The notes under the pieces are model-generated. The model was given only the letters and a program-made list of their open reading frames with translations. It was not told where the DNA came from and ran no database searches. A DNA stretch of 64,000 bases from Haloarcula laminariae (lineage in GTDB: Archaea; Halobacteriota; Halobacteria; Halobacteriales; Haloarculaceae), in the NCBI RefSeq assembly GCF_025457605.1, contig NZ_JAMZFY010000001.1, positions 496,001 to 560,000 of the forward strand, written 5' to 3'. How positions within the stretch are numbered: the stretch's first letter is position 1; each line of letters starts with the position of its first letter. Made by a program: the position numbers and the translations under genes. Positions 42,747 through 51,131 of the stretch are shown here, piece after piece.

Positions 42747-43982
42747 TCAGCCGGCGATGGCGTACAGCCGCTCGGCCGGGAAAAACGCCACGTTGTCGCC
42801 GATGACCGGTGCGGCGCCGCGGGCGCTGTTGCGCTGGCGGGTCCCGTAGGTCCACTCGGTGCTCCCGTCGTCGGCGGCCCGACAGCTGAGCTGCCCGACG
42901 CCGAACAGGTAGATGAAGCCGTCGGCGATGACGGGCGTCCCCTCGATTCCCATCTCGACGGTGTAGCGGTGCTGGCCCCCCGTGAGGCTCAGCGCCGTCA
43001 GTCCCCTGTCGGCGACGGCGTAGATGGTGTCGTCGGTCACTGCGGGGGGGTCGGTCACCGCCGGCGACTCCTGGTTGCCGTACGTCTCGACCTCGCTGCT
43101 CCACAGTTCGGTCCCGTCGTCGCGGTCGAACGCGCGGACGGCCGTCCCGGAGCCGACGACGACCCGGTCCCCGGCGACCGTCGCCGGCGTCGTCACGCCG
43201 TGGTCGGCGCTCCAGACCGTCTCGCCGGTGGTCGCGTCGAACGCCTGCAGCGAGTTCCCGCCCGCGTAGACGGTGTCTCCGGCGGCGGCGGGCGTCACCG
43301 GTTCCGCGTCGGCGTCCACCGGCGCCCCCCAGCTGAGCGCCCCGTCGGCGGCCGAGAGGGCGTACAGGTTGGGCCCCCCGTCCCCGGTGCCGACAGCGTA
43401 GACCGTGTCGTCGTCGACGGTGACACCCGACCGGACCGGGCGGTCGAAGGTCCACCGCTCGGTACCCGTATCGGCGTCCAGCCCGACCAGCGTGTCGCCG
43501 ACGGTCGCCAGCACGTTCCCGCCGGTCACGGCGGTGGGGCCGGCGCCGTTCGTCCCCCGATACATCGTCGCCCACTGTCTGGTCCCGTCGACGGCGTCCA
43601 GCGCGTAGACGAACGTCTCCCGGGTGCCGTCGCCGTCGATGCGGCCCTCAGTCAGATAGAGTCGCCCGTCGCGCAGCGACGGCGACCCCATCCGGTGTCC
43701 GGGGACGAACCCCGACTGCCCGAACTCGAACAGCGACGTGATGGCGCCCGTCGGGCCCGACACGTCCGGGACGGTCCCGGTGTTCGCTGCGTCGTACTGG
43801 TACTGGGGGTACGTGCTCTCGACGGTCTCCGGTATCTGAATGCTCGCGCCTTCCACGGCCGTTCCGGTCGTGTTGTTACCGTTCTGGCCGGTGTCGGAGT
43901 CGAGAAACCCCGGGCAGCCGGCGACCGCCCCAGCCGCGACGCTACCCGCCGCTGCGAGAAACGAGCGCCGGCGACTGTCCAT
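42747..43982 (-). CDS. PQQ-like beta-propeller Tat lipoprotein
   Basis: A 411-residue exported protein: twin-arginine SRRRSF near the N terminus, lipobox ending at Cys in VAGC, an Asn/Gly/Thr-rich linker, then seven propeller blades with VYALDAVDGTRQW, LVGLDADTGTERW and LQAFDATTGETVW repeats. Such proteins scaffold outer membrane-face complexes or bind a quinone cofactor. The catalytic calcium/PQQ residues of dehydrogenases are not evident. Confidence 0.87.
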   Translation of the reverse strand: MDSRRRSFLAAAGSVAAGAVAGCPGFLDSDTGQNGNNTTGTAVEGASIQIPETVESTYPQYQYDAANTGTVPDVSGPTGAITSLFEFGQSGFVPGHRMGSPSLRDGRLYLTEGRIDGDGTRETFVYALDAVDGTRQWATMYRGTNGAGPTAVTGGNVLATVGDTLVGLDADTGTERWTFDRPVRSGVTVDDDTVYAVGTGDGGPNLYALSAADGALSWGAPVDADAEPVTPAAAGDTVYAGGNSLQAFDATTGETVWSADHGVTTPATVAGDRVVVGSGTAVRAFDRDDGTELWSSEVETYGNQESPAVTDPPAVTDDTIYAVADRGLTALSLTGGQHRYTVEMGIEGTPVIADGFIYLFGVGQLSCRAADDGSTEWTYGTRQRNSARGAAPVIGDNVAFFPAERLYAIAG

Positions 43983-44168
43983 ATTCCGACAGCTACGCCG
44001 ACAGATAAAAACACTTCGTCCTGTTCACGCCCCGACAGACATCGCGGTAGGGCGCCCTTACGGACCCGCCGCCGCGGCAGTAGGCGTCCGGTACGAACTG
44101 ACCACTGTCCGCCGGCGCGCCTGCCGCCGTCCGACAGACGTTTGGTCGGGTCGGCCCAACCCCGAGCG

Positions 44169-44714
44169 ATGGCACCCAGAGAAGCGCTCCGGGAACTACT
44201 GACGTGTGACGCGTCGGCGTTTCCGTCGGCCGCGCGGTCGTTCCTCGCGGCCCACGGCGGCGACCCCGGGCGCGTCGACCGCGCCGAGGGGGACCTCCGG
44301 GCGCTCCTCGACCTCCCGCCGGCCGCGGTGGCGTCGCTGTCGGCCCACGAGCGCGAGTACTGCCGGCGGCTGTGGGTACTCGACGACGCGCCCCTCGGCA
44401 TCACGCTCGCGGGCCCGGTCTATCAGGACAACCCGGTCGTCTACGTCACCCGGACATTCCGCGAGCTGACGGGCTATGCGCTGTCGGACGTCCGGGGCGA
44501 GAACCTCCGCCTGCTCCAGGGCCCCGATACAGAGCCCGAAGCCGTCGACGCGCTGTCCGAGGCCGTCGAAATCTGGGAGCCGGTGACCGTCGAGCTGTGG
44601 AACTACCGCGCCGACGGGAGCCGCTTTCGCAACCGCGTCTCGCTGGTCCCGCTCCCGGACGACGACGGGATGCTCGCGAACTGGGCGGGGCTGCAGGAAC
44701 GCGTCGACCGGTAA
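44169..44714 (+). CDS. LOV-like PAS protein lacking the photoactive cysteine
   Basis: A 181-residue protein. Residues 1-65 are a haloarchaeal N-terminal helical extension. Residues 70-181 form a PAS domain with LOV signatures: DNPVVYVTRTFRELTGY, GENLRLLQGPDT (111-122) and VELWNYRADGSRFRN. The flavin-contact Asn112, Arg114 and Gln117 are kept, but the adduct-forming Cys of the NCRFLQ motif is Leu113. ATG 44169. It is a single-domain sensor without an output domain; the partner is unknown. Confidence 0.85.
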   Translation: MAPREALRELLTCDASAFPSAARSFLAAHGGDPGRVDRAEGDLRALLDLPPAAVASLSAHEREYCRRLWVLDDAPLGITLAGPVYQDNPVVYVTRTFRELTGYALSDVRGENLRLLQGPDTEPEAVDALSEAVEIWEPVTVELWNYRADGSRFRNRVSLVPLPDDDGMLANWAGLQERVDR

Positions 44715-44750
44715 CGACGGCGTTTTGCGCCGGCCGCTCTAGGTCACCCC

Positions 44751-45209
44751 ATGAGCGACGGCAACGGCTCGCGGCGTGGGGCCTTCGGCCCCTCGCTGTC
44801 GCTGTACTTCGACGCGAGCGTCCACTACGGGCCCGACAACGCGACGCCGACCTCGGCCGCCGTGGGCTTTCTCGTCGAGAGTGGGGCGACGACGCACATC
44901 GAGCGCTCGATGGCCGTCGACGCGTTCGTCTCCAGTACGCATCTGGAGTACCGGGCGCTGCTGGAAGCGGTGCGGGCGGTCGCCGCGACCGACGACCGGG
45001 TCGCCTCGGTGCACGTCCACGGCGACGCCGACGCCGTAATCCGCGCGGTCGACCCCGACCGCCCGGCGACGCCCGAGGACCGGGTCTGCCGGCGGCGGGT
45101 CGCGTCGATTCGCGAGGCCGTCGAGCCGATTCCGGTCGTCACGTACCGGGCCGTCGGCCGCGACGAGAACGAGCGGGCCCACCGACTCGCCCGTGCCGGA
45201 CATCGGTGA
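44751..45209 (+). CDS. RNase H-like (type 1) protein
   Basis: A 152-residue RNase HI-fold protein: SLYFDAS (first Asp), STHLEYRALLEAV (Glu) and HVHGDADAVIRAV (Asp). A C-terminal RDENERAHRLARAG holds His where the fourth acidic residue of RNase HI normally sits. The last substitution leaves activity possible, but it is atypical. It lies 36 bases after the LOV-like gene and 39 before a lipid kinase gene. It may remove RNA from hybrids. Confidence 0.85.
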   Translation: MSDGNGSRRGAFGPSLSLYFDASVHYGPDNATPTSAAVGFLVESGATTHIERSMAVDAFVSSTHLEYRALLEAVRAVAATDDRVASVHVHGDADAVIRAVDPDRPATPEDRVCRRRVASIREAVEPIPVVTYRAVGRDENERAHRLARAGHR

Positions 45210-45248
45210 GCCCGTGGTGATAAGTACGCGAGACCACTGCGTCCCGGT

Positions 45249-46151
45249 ATGCAAGTCGGCTCCCGACGGGCTATCCTCAACCCCGCGAGCGGCGACGGGG
45301 ACCACGCAGATTCCGTCGAGCGCCTGCTCTCGGCCCGGGGTTTCGCCGTCTCCCGCACCGAGGGGCCGGGCGACGCGCTGGAACTCGGCCGCGCGGCCGG
45401 CGAGGCGGGCGCCGCCGAGGTCGCCGTCGCGGGCGGCGACGGGACGGTCAACGAGGTCCTCCGGGGACTGGCCCGGGCCGACCACCTCGACGCGGTGACC
45501 CTGTCGGTGGTCCCCGTCGGGACCGCGAACCTGCTGGCGGGCACTATCGGTATCGACGACAGAACGCGGGGCATCGAGGTCGCCGACACCGGCGACGTTC
45601 GGACCGTCGACGTCGGCGTCGCGGGCGAGGAACCGTTCCTCGTCTCCTGTATCGCGGGACTGCCCGCCGAGGCCAGCCTGGCGGCCTCCAGCGAGCTGAA
45701 AGCCCGGTTCGGGACGCTGGCGTTTCTGGTCACGGGGGCACAGGAGGCCCTCGAGTTCGACGGGCTGGACATCACGATAGAGGCCGTCGGCGAGGACGGG
45801 CCCGTCACCTGGTCCGGCCCGGCGACCTGTCTGCTCGTCGGCAACGCCCGGAAGTTCGTGGAACGGGGCGGCCAGGCCGACATGGAGGACGGCCTGCTTG
45901 ACGTCGCTATCGTCGAGCGGATGCCGACCGGCAATCTGGTCGCAGAGGCAATCGGCCACCGGCTGCTGGCGACCGACACGGAGGGGGTCACCCACGTCCG
46001 CGCGACGGAGCTGTCCGTCGACGGCCACGGCGAACCGGTGACGTTCAGCCGGGACGGCGAGGTCACCGACCACGAGCGGCTGGACATCGGCGTGCGCGAA
46101 CGCACGCTCGACCTCAGAGTCGGGCCGAGCTACGACCCCGACCCGCGGTGA
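45249..46151 (+). CDS. Diacylglycerol kinase family lipid kinase
   Basis: A 300-residue DAGK-catalytic protein: AILNPASGDGDH, AVAGGDGTVNEVLRGL (ATP-binding GGDGT), VPVGTANLLAGTIGI, and a C-terminal beta domain with DMEDGLLDVAIVERM. Members phosphorylate diacylglycerol, sphingosine or, in archaea, diether or unknown lipids. Tat or Sec signals are absent, so the protein is cytosolic at the membrane. The acceptor lipid is not readable. Confidence 0.92.
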   Translation: MQVGSRRAILNPASGDGDHADSVERLLSARGFAVSRTEGPGDALELGRAAGEAGAAEVAVAGGDGTVNEVLRGLARADHLDAVTLSVVPVGTANLLAGTIGIDDRTRGIEVADTGDVRTVDVGVAGEEPFLVSCIAGLPAEASLAASSELKARFGTLAFLVTGAQEALEFDGLDITIEAVGEDGPVTWSGPATCLLVGNARKFVERGGQADMEDGLLDVAIVERMPTGNLVAEAIGHRLLATDTEGVTHVRATELSVDGHGEPVTFSRDGEVTDHERLDIGVRERTLDLRVGPSYDPDPR

Positions 46152-46279
46152 CACACCCCACCGACTGACCGGTCTAGACGGCGGCTACCGCGCGTTACGG
46201 ACCGCAAGACACTTTGTTTCGCCTCCGGGGGTCCGGTACAACCAGAAGATTCAGTATCGCATATCCAGTGAAGGGCCGT

Positions 46280-46366
46280 ATGAACGATTCGTGCAGCGCC
46301 GGGCGGCGGAACTCGCCGTTTCGTCGCGTCATCGGTTCTCCTCGCTACCGGCCGGAGGTACGCTAG
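46280..46366 (+). CDS. Possible 28-residue leader ORF before the sulfatase gene
   Basis: ATG 46280 opens a 28-codon basic frame (MNDSCSAGRR ...) whose TAG ends exactly where the sulfatase ATG begins. An AT-rich GATTCAGTAT stretch about 27 nt upstream could drive a leaderless transcript starting here. Stop-start contact would couple translation. It could equally be an unused frame; no homologue is known to me. Confidence 0.35.
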   Translation: MNDSCSAGRRNSPFRRVIGSPRYRPEVR

Positions 46367-47785
46367 ATGCCGGCCGACGCTGACAACGTCGTCCTCGTCA
46401 CTATCGACTCCCTGCGTCGGGACGCTCTGGGAGGCGAGGACAGCGTCTCCCCGGTGCTCGACGACCTCGCCGACCGCGGGGTCACCTTCGAGAACGCGAT
46501 AGCCCAGGGCAACTGGACGCCCTTCTCCTTCCCGTCCATCCACGGCTCCCGGCCGGTATTCGACGAGGGGCCGGACATCGGCGTGGCCTCGACGCCCACG
46601 CTGGCCGAACAGGTCTCGGAGGCCGGGCTGGCGACGGGCGGGTTCAACGCCGCCAACGGGTTCCTGACCGACCACTGGGGGTACGACCGGGGGTTCGACG
46701 AGTTCGAGCCGTTCGTCGACGGCAGCGGCTTCCTCGCCAGGCATCCGACCATCCAGGGGTGGGTCCAGCTCGGGACCTCCCCGTTCCGGCGGGCCGCGGG
46801 CGTCCTCGGCGGCGGCGACGACGACCGGCCGGTCGCCGACGCCTCGCGGATGGGGGAGCTGGAGGACCACGCGACGGAGTTCCTGGAGACGACCGACGAC
46901 GGCTTCTTCCTGTGGGTCCACTATATGGACACACACACCCCCTACGTCCCGGCCCCGCGGCATCTCCGGGAAGTGTCTGACACCCACTTCGGGCTGTTCC
47001 GGATGCTGGGCTCGCACTTCCGGACCGGGATGGGATGGGACGTCGACGAGCGGACGCTGGGGACGCTCCGGACGCTGTACGACGGGACCGTCAGGCAGGT
47101 CGACGCGAGCGTCGGCCGGCTGCTCTCGACCCTGGAGGCCGAGGGGCTGGCCGACGACACCGCCGTCGTCGTCGCGGGCGACCACGGCGAGGAGTTCCTC
47201 GACCACGGGCACCTCTCGCATTACCCCAAGCTCTACCGCGAACTCATCGACGTGCCGCTCTTCGTCACCCACCCGGACGGCGAGTCCGGGACGGTCCACC
47301 AGCCCGTCGGCCTCGACGTGATTCCACCGACGGTGTGTGACCTGCTGGGCGTCGGGGCGGCCGACGCGTGGGAGGGCCGGAGCGTCGCCCCGGCCCTCGA
47401 CGGCGAGGAACTCGACGAACGCGGCCCCGTCGTCTCGGTCGCCGTGCGCGGCGAGAGCGTGAACACCCAGCCGATTCCCCGCCACCGCGAGGACGGCGAG
47501 CTGCTCGTCAGCGCCCGCGACGCCCGCTGGACGTACATCGAACACACCGAGTCGGGCCACCGCGAGCTGTACGACCGGCGGAACGACCCCGACGAACACC
47601 GCGACCTCTGTGCCGACGACAGCGACGGCGAGGCCCCGCCTCCCGTCCTCGACCGGCTCTCCGCGGCCGTCAGCGACCACGTCGAACGCCTCGATTCGGC
47701 GCCCCAGGACGGGGCACAGGACCGCCAGTCCGGCGGCGAATCCGACGAGATAACGGCACGTTTAAAAGCGCTCGGGTATAAATAA
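46367..47785 (+). CDS. Sulfatase / alkaline-phosphatase-superfamily hydrolase
   Basis: A 472-residue protein: VVLVTIDSLRRDALG (metal Asp), NWTPFSFPSIHGS at the usual nucleophile site with Ser/Thr instead of formylglycine-forming Cys, WVHYMDTHTPYVP, and VVVAGDHGEEFLDHGHLSH (metal Asp/His). The C terminus is acidic and ends in ARLKALGYK. It lacks a signal peptide, so it acts in the cytoplasm or belongs to a glycan-phosphate transferase subgroup. It is followed six bases later by a GtrA-like gene. Confidence 0.88.
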   Translation: MPADADNVVLVTIDSLRRDALGGEDSVSPVLDDLADRGVTFENAIAQGNWTPFSFPSIHGSRPVFDEGPDIGVASTPTLAEQVSEAGLATGGFNAANGFLTDHWGYDRGFDEFEPFVDGSGFLARHPTIQGWVQLGTSPFRRAAGVLGGGDDDRPVADASRMGELEDHATEFLETTDDGFFLWVHYMDTHTPYVPAPRHLREVSDTHFGLFRMLGSHFRTGMGWDVDERTLGTLRTLYDGTVRQVDASVGRLLSTLEAEGLADDTAVVVAGDHGEEFLDHGHLSHYPKLYRELIDVPLFVTHPDGESGTVHQPVGLDVIPPTVCDLLGVGAADAWEGRSVAPALDGEELDERGPVVSVAVRGESVNTQPIPRHREDGELLVSARDARWTYIEHTESGHRELYDRRNDPDEHRDLCADDSDGEAPPPVLDRLSAAVSDHVERLDSAPQDGAQDRQSGGESDEITARLKALGYK

Positions 47786-47791
47786 GGGACC

Positions 47792-48202
47792 ATGTCGTTT
47801 GGCGTCGCCACGTCGCCGCGACGAGAGCGGCTCGTTCGGTTCTTCCTCGTGGGCTGTACGGCCGCGAGTATCCAGCTCGCGCTCCTGTGGCTGTTCGTCG
47901 ACCTCGGCGGCGTGAACTACCTCGTCGGTGCCTTCGTCGCCATCGAGATAACCATCCTGTTCCAGTACGTGCTCAACAACGCCTGGACCTTCCACCGGTC
48001 GCGGCACACGTCGATGCGCGAGTACGCTATCGGGCTGGGCAAGACCAACCTCGTCCGGGGGACGGCCATCCCGCTCCAGCTCGGTCTCCTCTACGTGCTG
48101 GTGACCCTGGGAACCGCCGAGTACCTGGTCGGCAACGCCGTCGCCATCTGTGTGACCGGGCTGTACCGGTACGCGCTCGATTCGGCCTGGACGTGGAGCT
48201 AG
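47792..48202 (+). CDS. GtrA-like membrane protein
   Basis: A 136-residue four-helix membrane protein with the GtrA pattern: RFFLVGCTAASIQLALLWLF, FVAIEITILFQYVLNNAWTFHRS, and a final GLYRYALDSAWTW. GtrA-type proteins help flip polyprenyl-phosphate-linked sugars or are otherwise involved in surface polysaccharide synthesis. Immediate pairing with the sulfatase-family gene suggests a surface glycan role. Confidence 0.9.
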   Translation: MSFGVATSPRRERLVRFFLVGCTAASIQLALLWLFVDLGGVNYLVGAFVAIEITILFQYVLNNAWTFHRSRHTSMREYAIGLGKTNLVRGTAIPLQLGLLYVLVTLGTAEYLVGNAVAICVTGLYRYALDSAWTWS

Positions 48203-48362
48203 GCGTCGGTCCCGGGCGTATGGCGCCTGTCAGTATCGAGCCGATAGCCGGCGGTAGCTCCGGCGACCGGCCGCTGTGGGTCCCGCGTCGACCTGTCGGT
48301 TGGTACCGAGTCTCTCGCCCAATCGAAACGCCTAAACACCAGACGGCGAAACTCAGACACGA

Positions 48363-48447
48363 GCCGAGGTAGCCTAGCCTGGCCAAGGCGGTTGCCTCGA
48401 AAGCAACTGTCCTCACGGACTCAGGAGTTCAAATCTCCTCCTCGGCG
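48363..48447 (+). tRNA. tRNA-Ser(CGA)
   Basis: An 85-nt cloverleaf: acceptor stem GCCGAGG (48363-48369) pairs with CCTCGGC (48440-48446). The anticodon stem GTTGC/GCAAC encloses loop CTCGAAA with anticodon CGA (48398-48400). A long variable arm (TGTCCTCACGGACT region) is typical of serine, and the T arm is AGGAG-TTCAAAT-CTCCT. It decodes UCG. No intron is seen and CCA is not encoded. Confidence 0.96.
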
Positions 48448-48516
48448 TCTCACTGACACACCTCACCAGCGACGCGACTCGGCGGCCGGCTACGACACAT
48501 CGGGGCCAAGCCGGCG

Positions 48517-50379
48517 TCAGACGCCGGCGACGAGGAAGATGAGGACGCTGACGGCCATCACCGCCAGCACGAACGCCGCCGCGAGCGCGCCGCCCAGCGA
48601 CACCATCGCGTTGGCCGTCGAGGCCAGCGTCTCAGTGCGGTCGTTGCCGAAGACGGTCACTTCGGCCCGCTCGCTCGCCATCCCGGCCTCGACCGGTTCG
48701 AGGTCCGCGATGGCGTCTTCGACCAGCCCCGTGATTCGGTCGATTACCTCCGCGTCGGGGATGGCCCCGCCGACCTGGTTCTCGGCCTCCATCGTGTTGA
48801 CGATGTGCGTGTCGCTCGTCATCACTTCCACCGCGTCCACGCCGTCGATGGCGTCGAGAATCGCCTCTCGCAGCCCCGGCTCCATGTTGTTCCCGTCGAC
48901 GAGGACGTAGGCCGTCCGGTGGTCGCCGACCTCGAAGACGGCGACCCGGATGCCGAGCGGCCCGATGCCCTCCTCCGGGGCCCACGGGGTCTCCGCCCAG
49001 GCGACGCCACAGCGGAGCTGCCCCCGCTCGGCGCTGGCGAGAGTCTCGCTGAGCTCGCCCGCCCCCTGTATCATGTCGAACGAGCGCCGGCTCCCGGGGA
49101 CGACGTGGCCCAGGTCCTCGCCCTCCAGCCCGTCGTTGCAGTTGTGGGCGTCGACCAGCAACACGTCCGCCAGCCCGCCGCTGCGGGCCTCGGCCATCGC
49201 GGAGAGCCCGACCGCGTAGTCCACGTCGTCGGCACACCCCGGCGCGTACGTGTTGACGACCATCGCATCCTCGCCGAAGGCCTGTCCCAGCAGGGTCGCC
49301 TCGCCCTCCTCGTGGCGGTGGCCCGCCGTCGCCTCGGCGGTGTAGTCGATGTTCTCGAAGGCGGTGTCGGCGGCCTCCAGGATGGTGTCGACCTCGCTCT
49401 CGGTGACGAGGTTGAAGTCGTGGCCGGCGGTGGCGTGTGGCGGGAAGGCCACCCCGTCAGCGACCTCGGCGACCCGCTTGGGGAGGTTGCCGCCGCCGAT
49501 TTCCCCCATCGGTCCCGGGTGTATCATCGGCAGGACGAACCGGGCCTTCTCCTCGCCGTCGGGCCGCCGGACCGCGAGGACGGTGACGGGGACGATGGCC
49601 TCCTCGCCGATGTCCTCGAAGAACGTCTCCAGCTCGTCCGACCCCTCCGCGAGGTAGCCGACGAACCCCCGAAGGAAGTCCAGCGCGGAGACGCCCAGTG
49701 AGGAGCGCCACGGCCGGTCGATGGCGACCAGGAACACCCAGACGGCCCCCGCATAGAGCAGGCAGATGACCGCAAGCAGGACGAAATCGGCCGGGATGAA
49801 CCCCTGCAGCGCCGGGGGCGCCTGCTCCTGGCGGGACAGGATGTCCGTGAGCTGTGGGTTGTCAAGGATGTACGTCGTCGCGCCCCCGTACACCGCCAGC
49901 ATCCCGGCTGCGGCGGCGGTCTGGACGCTCGCCGGCACGACCGCGCGCAGGAAGCTGTACCGGGAGACCGCGAGCAGGATGAGCAGGCGGAACGCGAAGA
50001 TGGAGGCCAGGGCGACCAGCAGTACGTCGAAGACGAAGTTCGCGCCGAGCCGGGCGCTGACGAGCGCTATGACGCCTGCCACGGTCAGGAAGGCGATGGT
50101 GACGAGCTCGCAGACGAGCGCGAGCAGCGAGGCCCGGTTGGGGGTGAGCTGGCCGCCTATCCGCCGGTCGACCCAGGGCGTCACCGCCCCCGCGATGGCC
50201 GTCGGGAGCCCGATGAAGAAGACCCCCTGCCAGGCGTCGTCCAGCACGAACCGCGAGTCGAAGGCCGCGACGCCGGTCAGGGCCGCGATGAACAGGGCGA
50301 AGGCGAGACTGGCGTACCAGTTCGGCGCCCGGAAGATGAACCGGGAGAGGCTCGCAAGATTTCCCTGTGTGGCAGTCAT
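48517..50379 (-). CDS. DUF2070 family archaeal membrane protein
   Basis: A 620-residue protein. The N-terminal third holds about six to seven membrane helices. The rest is a large cytoplasmic domain with several conserved His/Asp motifs (MIHPGPMGEIGGGNLPKRV, ATAGHDFNLVTE, LVDAHNCNDGLEGED, TSDTHIVNTM), and a final helix closes the protein. This is the archaea-wide DUF2070 layout. Metal-binding-like residues suggest a hydrolase, but no function is established. A TATA-like TTTATGTAG lies about 28 nt before the ATG. Confidence 0.92.
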   Translation of the reverse strand: MTATQGNLASLSRFIFRAPNWYASLAFALFIAALTGVAAFDSRFVLDDAWQGVFFIGLPTAIAGAVTPWVDRRIGGQLTPNRASLLALVCELVTIAFLTVAGVIALVSARLGANFVFDVLLVALASIFAFRLLILLAVSRYSFLRAVVPASVQTAAAAGMLAVYGGATTYILDNPQLTDILSRQEQAPPALQGFIPADFVLLAVICLLYAGAVWVFLVAIDRPWRSSLGVSALDFLRGFVGYLAEGSDELETFFEDIGEEAIVPVTVLAVRRPDGEEKARFVLPMIHPGPMGEIGGGNLPKRVAEVADGVAFPPHATAGHDFNLVTESEVDTILEAADTAFENIDYTAEATAGHRHEEGEATLLGQAFGEDAMVVNTYAPGCADDVDYAVGLSAMAEARSGGLADVLLVDAHNCNDGLEGEDLGHVVPGSRRSFDMIQGAGELSETLASAERGQLRCGVAWAETPWAPEEGIGPLGIRVAVFEVGDHRTAYVLVDGNNMEPGLREAILDAIDGVDAVEVMTSDTHIVNTMEAENQVGGAIPDAEVIDRITGLVEDAIADLEPVEAGMASERAEVTVFGNDRTETLASTANAMVSLGGALAAAFVLAVMAVSVLIFLVAGV

Positions 50380-50401
50380 TTATTCATCACATCCAGTCAT
50401 A

Positions 50402-50410
50402 CTACATAAA
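50402..50410 (-). promoter_or_regulatory. TATA-like box of the DUF2070 gene
   Basis: TTTATGTAG on the minus strand is centred about 28 nt before the ATG at 50379. Confidence 0.55.
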
Positions 50411-50509
50411 TCCAGCCGCTCCGACGGGGACTTTACAGCGCATGGTGTCGCCCGTCCGGGCGTCGCTGACTGCGGGACGACGACGGTCCGACGGGACCAC
50501 GGCATCGGC

Positions 50510-51079
50510 CTACTGCCGGGGCGCAGACTGCTGGTCACAGACCGCGAGGAAGTTCTCGAAGACGGCCTCGCCCTCTTCGGTGTGGGCGACCTCCGGATGC
50601 CACTGGACGCCGAACAGGTTCCGGTCGGTGTCGCTCATCGCCTCGACCCCGCAGACGTCCGAGGTCGCGGTGCGGGCAAAGCCCTCGGGCACTTCCTTGA
50701 CCTCGTCCGCGTGGCTCGCCCAGACGCGGGTCTCCGGGGCGAGCGAGCCGATAAGGGGGTCCTCGTCGTCGAGAATCTCGACGGTCACGTCGGCGTAGCC
50801 GCCGTACTCGCCGCCCCCGACCGTCCCGCCGAGCTGGTCGGCGATGAGTTGCATCCCCAGACAGATGCCAAGCACCGGCACGTCCAGGTCGAGGTAGTCG
50901 GGGCAGTTGCCGATGTCGTCCATGTCCGGGCCGCCCGAGAGGACGACGCCGTCCGCGTCGATGTCTTCGGGCGGCGTGTCGTTGTCAAGCAGCTCCACGT
51001 CGACGCCCATGTCCCGGAGCGCCCGCTGCTCCAGGTGGGTGAACTGGCCGTGGTTGTCGATGACGGCGATGTGAGTCAT
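50510..51079 (-). CDS. guaAA: GMP synthase subunit A (glutamine amidotransferase)
   Basis: A 189-residue class I amidotransferase: nucleophile Cys73 in GICLGMQL, catalytic His-x-Glu in VQWHPEV, and the archaeal split-GMP-synthase pattern (VIDNHGQFTHLEQRALRDMG). It supplies ammonia to the separate ATP-pyrophosphatase subunit. GATATATAGG about 30 nt upstream is a good TATA box. The subunit B gene is not in this window. Confidence 0.95.
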   Translation of the reverse strand: MTHIAVIDNHGQFTHLEQRALRDMGVDVELLDNDTPPEDIDADGVVLSGGPDMDDIGNCPDYLDLDVPVLGICLGMQLIADQLGGTVGGGEYGGYADVTVEILDDEDPLIGSLAPETRVWASHADEVKEVPEGFARTATSDVCGVEAMSDTDRNLFGVQWHPEVAHTEEGEAVFENFLAVCDQQSAPRQ

Positions 51080-51131
51080 TGGTAGCCGAGAGGCTAGCTG
51101 GGCCTATATATCTCCTGATAGCTTCCCGGTG

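Noticed and set aside
48363-48447. tRNA-Ser as an integration site for an element
   Set aside because: No second copy of its 3' end and no integrase adjacent to it; both neighbours are ordinary host genes.
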